DNA of 64,000 nucleotides from Trachythela sp. YZ-2020 (lineage: Eukaryota; Cnidaria; Anthozoa; Malacalcyonacea; Clavulariidae): the NCBI GenBank assembly GCA_016169945.1, contig JADLSH010000113.1:558001-622000 (forward strand), read 5' to 3'. Positions 57,001-64,000 of the stretch are shown here, one piece after another. The notes beneath the pieces are model-generated. The model worked only from the letters and a program-made list of their open reading frames with translations, was not told the DNA's origin and searched no databases. Positions within the stretch are counted from its first letter, which is position 1; each line of letters starts with the position of its first letter. Made by a program: the position numbers and the translations under genes.

Positions 57001-60000
57001 CCAGTTTTTAACCTCATATACCATTGTCTTGTGTGCACTTAAACAAATATTGAGGAACCAATATTAAATAATATTGTTCCACGATGACATACAGACTTGT
57101 TCAAAGACAGTGAGCAAGGCAATCTGTTTCACCTAGCTATAGGTAGGTTTCATTAAGCACTATCGTACAGCAGATGGTGGTCAACCTGCAGTTATCAGAG
57201 TGAGAAAATAATGTTATTTCTTTTCATTATATGTAGTAATCTTGCATTTGGAGGCAAATAAATAGAACAGCGAAATATAGTACACCATAACTGATAACAA
57301 GACATTAAAATATAAAGGAAAGTTCTTAAAAACTTGATTTAAATTACAACTTACCAATCGAAAGTGCGTCTGCAAGACTGCAACGAGCACCTGGATATAA
57401 ACTTTCAACATGAAAGGCCATGAAACAGGTGATGAAAGCATGGCTAGTTGACATTTCTGAGCATAAATTTCGCTTTTTTCCACCAAACACACATTCAAAT
57501 TTCGCAAACTTATTTCAGGAGCATCTTCTTATTCATTTTGATCATTTATATTGATAAATTTAAACATCATTTACTTAAAAAATCTGTAAAACTTGTACGA
57601 TCTTCGCTCATAATTTTACTTTCAGGTGAAATTCAAAATTTCGAGCCTAAAACTGATCTCGCTTATCAGTAATGTGCTAAGTTTGTCCACTGAGCTATAT
57701 TATTTTACTGGAGGGAGTGCTTATTATACAAACTCAGTGTTAGAAAGCTCGACATCATGCGCTAGCCTCCTCCGCACACATTTTTACAAAACAATTCTTC
57801 TTAAAATCTTCAGGTATGGTGACACTGTGCCTCGGTCAGTACCAGCGAGATTGTACAGTATATTATGGATGATTATTGGTATGATTTCTTTCTCCGTTCT
57901 GACGGCAAACATCACCAGCTCTTTCACGCAGAAATCCTTCGATTCCGAGGAGAAAATGTTTGGAAAAAGGGTAAGGAGACTGCATAGCTTTACATTCATT
58001 TGTGACGTATTGGCGCATGTGCCTTTCACGTGAGTGGAGTTCCATTCCTGCAATATGCAGTTTAGTTTCACACCTCAGTCTGATGCGAGAAGAGTGCTTC
58101 CAGTTTAACACTTCCTGCAGTAACACTGGATCAATAGGAGATGGTCTTTACTGGACCTCTAGGGAGAACAGTTTAGAACTGATAAAGCTATCCAGTATAA
58201 ATAAAGTTAGTTTAGAACTGATAGAGCTATCCAGTATAAATAAAGTTAGTTTAGTTTAAGTTTCCTTCTGTAGTAACACTGGACCGATTTCTACATATAG
58301 GTTGGCGTTCTTGAAGGAACGATGGATGCTAAAGCAGCCCTCATGGAAAACGCGCATGTTATAAGTAAGTGATAAAGTTAATATTAAGTTTTGGACTATC
58401 TATTTTACAACAATGTAATATTACTTTCCTAATCTGTGGGAGGAACCGGAGTGCCCGGAGAAAACCCACGACTTTCGGCAGAGCGTTGACTTACTCTTTT
58501 CACAAGAGTGTGATGAGAAAAGTCCCCAGCGTCCAGCGAGAATCGAACTCAAGACTCAGAGGTGAAAGGCGCTTGCTCTGACGACTGCGCCACCGAAGAC
58601 CATTTGGTCACTCCGAGAACTGTCTTTCTTTTTAGAGATGATCACCATGTGCTGCACCTGTCACACTTGCAATATAAAGCAAGACAATGCTTGGTGCGAT
58701 CTGCAGCATTACATTTCGAAGTGTTTATAAGAAAACCTTATAAACCTTTCTCTCTCTCGTCTTTAGATCACAATTCAGTGACTGGGTTACTGGCAAGTTT
58801 ACAGCGAGGACGAGTGGACGGCATATTGGTGGAACGATACGTGGCTGGTGCACATTATAACAAGTACAAAAGTTTAGGAATGGAATTAGGAACATTGATC
58901 AGATTCCCTTACAATATGGGGATGCAGGCACCCAGTTTTATTACTGGACGTAGCGGGGAGACATGTGATACGTTTAAAAAATGTGTACAGGATATATTGG
59001 AGGATGGGCAAATTACTACGGTAGGTTGAAGTGATGGTATATATATATTGAACATTATTATTTGGTCAGGTGTTTGTGTTACAGTGGTTAGCACATGTGT
59101 CTTTCATCTTATAATCTCAAACTCATTAATAATTCATAAGCAAAACACAAAGGAAATCACCACCGTATCGTTGTTCCTGATACTAATAAAATAAACACCC
59201 ATAAATCAACTCTGACTTCATGCTGAATTTCTTTTAAATACTGGTTTGTTTGAGATAAATAGGTAAACAATCAGTTGTAGTTATCAGGGGACCAAACACT
59301 CGAAAACAATAAAACACTCGCGCTTCGCGCTCGTGTTTCATACCGTTTTCTCGTGTTTGGATCCCCTGATGAAACACTCAAACTCGTTGTTTACATATAA
59401 CATAAACTTCTTTCATTTTAGAAAGTTCTAATCGACTTATCGAATGCATGGCATGACTTTGAAACGTCCGAATCAACATCATTGTTCGAGGATGAATCAT
59501 TCTTTTATATTCTAATTGCCTTCTTCTTCGTTCTACTTGGAGTGGGTGCACTGTGGCATTACTTTGTGTTTATACCAAGACAGCGACAATCAATAGGTAA
59601 TGGTAAGTTGAGTAATATGTACATATAGTTTTCACCAAGCTCTATCGTACAGCAGATGGTGGTCAACATGCAGTTATTCAAGTGTGAAAATAATGTTCAT
59701 TACTAACTTCTCGCTCCTACAAGTGTCAACAGCCAAGCACTTGTAATAATTATTCAACGTCGATTACACAGGGCATGGTTGCCCAATACACCCGAGCCAG
59801 GGGCTCGATGAGACAAGTTTGTAAGATCCTGCAAGTTTTTAGTAAGAGAAAAGCCCTCCGAGCATACTCTAGTTGTTTTATTACTCATCAGTTAATTATT
59901 AACTTTATAAATTTTCTGCAAAAGTTTAGATCCAAAAATATTTCTCACTTTAACAGTATAATAAACTTTAACAGTATATATTTTTATTTTCCTAACAGCT

Positions 60001-60285
60001 GAGGCCAGCAGCACGCCGGAGACGGCAGAGAAATATATAATCCTCAAAACAGAACTCGAGATGCTGTGCCCAGAATGCCGCCCAAAACTGGACACAATCT
60101 TAGAACAAAATCCTGATCGTCAGTATCATGACAACCTCCTGCATCTTCCCTTTATGCAGGGAACCCCCAACCTTAAATTGTTGTCTACAAATGCATTGGA
60201 TCAACTGAAACGGATGCCGTCCAACGCCGCTGAAGCTCTGCCTGGGTCAATTACAGGTCGTAAAAAGGCCGGACGCGTTCGATGA
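51001..60285 (+). CDS. Ionotropic glutamate receptor-like channel with K+ channel filter (paralogue B)
   Basis: Eight exons: 51001-51211, 55321-55646, 56477-56571, 57814-57970, 58301-58364, 58767-59020, 59422-59602, 59999-60285; 1575 nt, 524 aa. Signal peptide (about 1-36, hydrophobic VLVTGLWLLAF), S1 (includes NGIFPKLLKSLENRTG), M1 (WQVIALTLLLAAISGIFIWL, about 158-179), pore loop FWWAFVTMTTVGYGDTVPRS (about 199-218), M3 ending ISFSVLTANITSSFTQ, S2 (about 250-390), M4 (FFYILIAFFFVLLGVGALWH), cytoplasmic tail. The pore loop is a textbook K+ filter (TVGYGD), while M3 retains TAN, recalling the SYTANLAAF gate motif of glutamate receptors. There is no amino-terminal domain. This plan is known from bacterial GluR0 and rotifer AvGluR1. 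A ligand-gated K+ channel is the likely product, and the agonist is unknown. The filter GYGD is split by the intron after exon 3, at the same position as in gene A. The start is the ATG nearest the signal peptide. Confidence 0.88.
51630..51770. repeat. Head-to-head pair of the 'gaaacgtcgaagtt' element
   Basis: 'aagaacttcgacgtttcgagcgaaggctcttcgtctggaagtt' is followed after about 25 bp by its inverted counterpart 'aacttccagacgaagggctttcgctcggcgaaacgtcaaagttctt'. This gives a long hairpin in intron 1 of channel gene B. A similar inverted pair lies at 53740-53840. Confidence 0.75.
53840..54130 (-). repeat. Inverted copies of the 188-bp repeat
   Basis: Complement of the 4891-5270 repeat: one nearly full copy (53840-54006) and a second truncated one (54010-54128). 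Both carry 'gaacgaagctgtaacttgtctcctta' and 'aaatttagtgttttttgatag'. In intron 1 of channel gene B. Confidence 0.8.
54417..54709. mobile_element. Foldback MITE rich in 'tctcatcaactctcat'
   Basis: The left arm 'aagacctggtcaacgcggatgagagttgatgacagtcaatgagagttg' is mirrored by the right arm 'ctctcattgactctcatctt...ttgaccaacaggtctt'. The interior consists of many direct and inverted 'gatgagagttgatga' words. In intron 1 of channel gene B. Confidence 0.8.
55700..56400 (-). repeat. SINE with five tail units
   Basis: Reverse-oriented. Five tail units are at 55700-56250, with core, body and head to 56400 ('ggtagagtcaaactggaagcactcttctcaca', 'caactgcatattgcaggaatcaga', 'gcacatacactaacac'). It fills intron 2 of channel gene B. 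Confidence 0.9.
56735..56985. repeat. Large foldback element
   Basis: 'cgtgtttggatcaggccatccaaacacgg' is itself palindromic and occurs at both ends (near 56740 and 56945) and inverted near 56820. The intervening arms 'gggaatgttgctcgagttaagaaaagc' and 'gcttttcttaactctcgcaacattccc' pair as well. In intron 3 of channel gene B, next to the exon with the K+ filter start. Confidence 0.8.
57140..57310 (+). repeat. MITE copy ('gtaggtttcattaagcactatcg')
   Basis: Shows 'ggtttcattaagcactatcg', 'cagcagatggtggtcaacct', 'gcagttatcagagtgagaaaataatgtta' and 'cttgcatttggaggcaaata'. The right terminus is missing or diverged. Intron 3 of channel gene B. Confidence 0.65.
58030..58290 (+). repeat. Short SINE with two tail units
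   Basis: 'gagtggagttccattcctgcaatatgcag', 'cctcagtctgatgcgagaag' and 'gtgcttccagtttaacactt' lead straight into the tail ('gcagtaacactggatcaata', 'agttagtttagaactgatagagctat'). Intron 4 of channel gene B. Confidence 0.75.
58435..58605 (-). repeat. Second tRNA-derived SINE family with Nin-DC-like core
   Basis: The reverse complement starts 'cttcggtggcgcagtcgtcagagcaagcgc' (A box), has 'gagttcgattctcgctgg' (good B box), then the body, and ends 'gtgggttttctccgggcactccggttcctcccac'. The last segment resembles the conserved SINE core that I recall as Nin-DC (named from memory). This differs from the main SINE in body and has no amplified tail. Intron 5 of channel gene B. Confidence 0.7.
59283..59372. 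repeat. Foldback element
   Basis: 'atcaggggaccaaacactcgaaaac' pairs with 'gttttctcgtgtttggatcccctgat'. The loop is the palindrome 'aaacactcgcgcttcgcgctcgtgttt'. Related in style to the element at 56735. Intron 6 of channel gene B. Confidence 0.8.
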
Positions 60286-61899
60286 AAAAATGCTTGAATT
60301 TTGTAAAACAGCAATGCGCACTCTTAGCCTGCGTCGCAGACGATCTCGTAGGCGATGCGCATTCTAGCCTGCGTGGCAGGCGTTCTATTGTTGGGGAGGG
60401 AGTTTTGTTTAGAACGCGCTCTATTTTTTTGAGCGCGCGCTAGGTGAAACCCTCCCCCACAACAGAACGCCTGCCACGCAGGATACGCGCATTCAGGCAC
60501 ATTGTAGAATGGTTGAACCAGTGAGCTCTATATTCATATCTGGAGTAAGAACTTCTGATGTTCGGCCTATGTGAAAAGTGAAGCCAAGATGGCGGAAATT
60601 AACGTCCAAAATCTGTGAAGGTCGTAAAAAGTTTTCATACCATTTTTCCCCAGCTAATTTCAGTTTTCCCACAACGGATTGTATCGCTAATCAAGTTATC
60701 AGTTCATCAAACCATAATATTATTCTTTAAATCGAAGTAAAAAACACGAAATTTTAGACAAAAACAATAGGAAGGGACTGGCAATGAACGGCAATTTCCG
60801 CCATCTTTGGCTTCACTTTTTGGACGCGTGTTCTTACTCCAGATATATATGGAGCTCACTGCGTTGAACAGATATAAAATACTGATCTCAAGCAAGTAGA
60901 CTGGATACCGTAACACATCAATGGTTGTATCAACGCCGGATAGTGCTATTTATCCACCAGATAGCTTAAATCTTCCAACCTTCCAAAATTGTCCATTGTT
61001 GATTTGTCTAATCTTAATTAAACATTGAAGTATTTGCAGTTTTAAGTTTCTTTTATTAATTGTGTCTACATTCGTAGTTTTATAGCTTTTGGAGCACTTT
61101 ACAACAGTCGCAATCTGCCATCCCCCTGGTGTAGAAAATGAAGCCAGCTAAACATTGCTAGATAATAGAAATCCGTCATAACCAAGGGCCCAAATATACA
61201 GGGAAAAATGTCTCGATTTCTTCTTAAAACGTCTTCAAACTTTAAAAAATACCAGATTAATACATACCATTGACATATAAAGCATTTCAAGCAATAAATA
61301 CCTACTATAATACTCTAAAAATGGTTATGAATTGGTCTCTTAGTAATGACTGACTCCCGACTTCATCTTCAACACAATAGATACTAAATCCAGTATTTTA
61401 TCAAGATCATTTAGTATAGAACTATCAATGGGGACCATCAAACATTTATAGTAAAACAAACAAACAGCTTTCATATTCGAATGATAACACATTTATAATA
61501 CAGTATAAGAGTCGCGATGCTTAGTTGAAAATGAAAATGAAAAAGCCTTATGGGCGATATAGAAACATAGGTGCTTGAATACTTTTGTAAAGTAACTTGT
61601 ATCATAAAGGATACAAATCACCAGTTATGTTTTAACCAGACCAAAAAACTTTACAACCTTGACAGCTGAAGAGAGGTCAAAATATACAGTAAAAAATAAT
61701 AGATATAGAATACGTAGTTGAAAAACCGTCATATTGAATTTCACAGTACAGAATTGCTTAACAAAATAATCTGGAGCAAGTCATCTCTGTGTGCAGATAA
61801 GAGTACGCATTCTAGATATTATTCTACTTGCCTGGGTCAAAAGCTAACGTTAAAAACCTTGCTACAAGCGAGTTCTGATACGGACGTTGCAATATATAC
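60286..61899. other. Spacer between convergent channel B and U2AF2
   Basis: Contains a foldback at 60360-60483 ('agcctgcgtggcaggcgttc' against 'gaacgcctgccacgcagg', inner arms 'ttgggga ggga g'/'ctcccccacaa'), a looser inverted pair ('gaagccaagatggcggaaatt' near 60580 against 'aatttccgccatctttggctt' near 60795), and AT-rich sequence that should carry both 3' ends. No coding region is recognised. Confidence 0.55.
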
Positions 61900-63399
<1,500 letters not shown>

Positions 63400-64000
63400 C
63401 TACGAACACAATGAAATAGGTAGTTAATTAACTACCTGAGTAGAAACACACTATTTTAACATCATTGAGCACAATTTCATAAAAAGAGCTGCATAATTTT
63501 TGTAGCCCATATACTTTACGAGTGAAAAAGTTATCGTTCATATTGGCAGAGTTTTTGGCGCGAAAATTGTTGATTAACTTATCGAATTTTTAAATAGATA
63601 TATTAAAAAGTCCAAGCAGTAAAGGCTAAAGCTTATAAGTAACAGACAGGATTTTTGTGTCGAAAAGTTTTTAATTTGTGCTCCTTTATGTTAAATACGA
63701 AAGAAAAACGATGAAAACACCCAAACGATTATTTTGAAATAAAATCTAGACATGCGCAAAGTGTCATGGAGCCAGAGTGCTTAAACGACCACAAGGGCAG
63801 TGAGCTTTGCATTATCGCTAGTAGATTTAGGCCTGAACAAAAAAGGGTGTACAATTTCCAAATTTCTTTTCTTTCACTTCCCTCCCCCCCCAACAATTAC
63901 AAAGTTCATTTTAAACCTAATCATTGAGGTGCTTTCATTATTTTCTCTACGTCATCACGCAACTGAACAAAACCATTGCCAATATTGCAATAACATAGGA
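63400..64000. other. U2AF2 intron, nothing else recognised
   Basis: The acceptor of the visible RRM2 exon is at 63400-63401. The remaining 600 bp show no further U2AF2 exon on the minus strand and no repeat that I recognise, so the rest of the gene is farther right. Confidence 0.5.

Overview
The window is animal nuclear DNA: AT-rich, with split genes, GT-AG introns, tRNA-derived SINEs, MITEs and satellites. Gene content (XYLT, SGSM3, UQCC4, RPS9, ADPRH and U2AF2 homologues, a CUB/immunoglobulin receptor and ionotropic-receptor-like channels) fits an early-branching invertebrate, most likely a cnidarian. That placement is inference. No prokaryotic operon, CRISPR array or rRNA was seen.

Layout. 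1-121 (-): first exon of a secreted protein running off the left edge. 4516-9184 (+): channel gene A. 10308-19081 (-): complete 28-exon SGSM3 (TBC-SH3-RUN Rab GAP). 20011-23478: a DNA transposon with TA target duplication, about 88-bp terminal inverted repeats, a broken DD37E transposase on (-) and a broken accessory protein on (+). 24369-25314 (-): UQCC4-like, divergent from 25569-26554 (+) RPS9. 27947-29548 (+): ADP-ribosylarginine hydrolase. 30330-39119 (-): receptor with signal peptide, four Ig-like domains, CUB, TM and an ITAM-like tail. 41653-49688 (+): peptide O-xylosyltransferase, with a 94-bp satellite in intron 1. 51001-60285 (+): channel gene B, paralogue of A. 61900-63399 (-): 3' part of U2AF2, running off the right edge. 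I spliced each gene by hand. Every complete model gives a coding length divisible by three, and the lengths fit the families (752, 144, 191, 359, 804, 795, 476 and 524 aa).

Most interesting: genes A and B have the layout of an ionotropic glutamate receptor without the amino-terminal domain (signal peptide, S1, M1, pore loop, M3, S2, M4), but the pore loop carries a potassium-channel filter (SVGYGD in A, TVGYGD in B). This is the architecture of bacterial GluR0 and the rotifer AvGluR1. Second are the Ig/CUB receptor with a YxxL-x11-YxxL tail and the transposon whose second protein seems to combine a PB1-like domain, a CCHC-type knuckle and an Arg/Ser-rich region.

The introns and spacers are dominated by one SINE family. 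Its roughly 114-bp 3' tail has been amplified into tandem arrays, in places with a dimeric higher-order pattern. Several MITE and foldback families fill much of the rest. The genes are not functionally linked, except for the shared promoter of UQCC4 and RPS9 and the common descent of the two channels.
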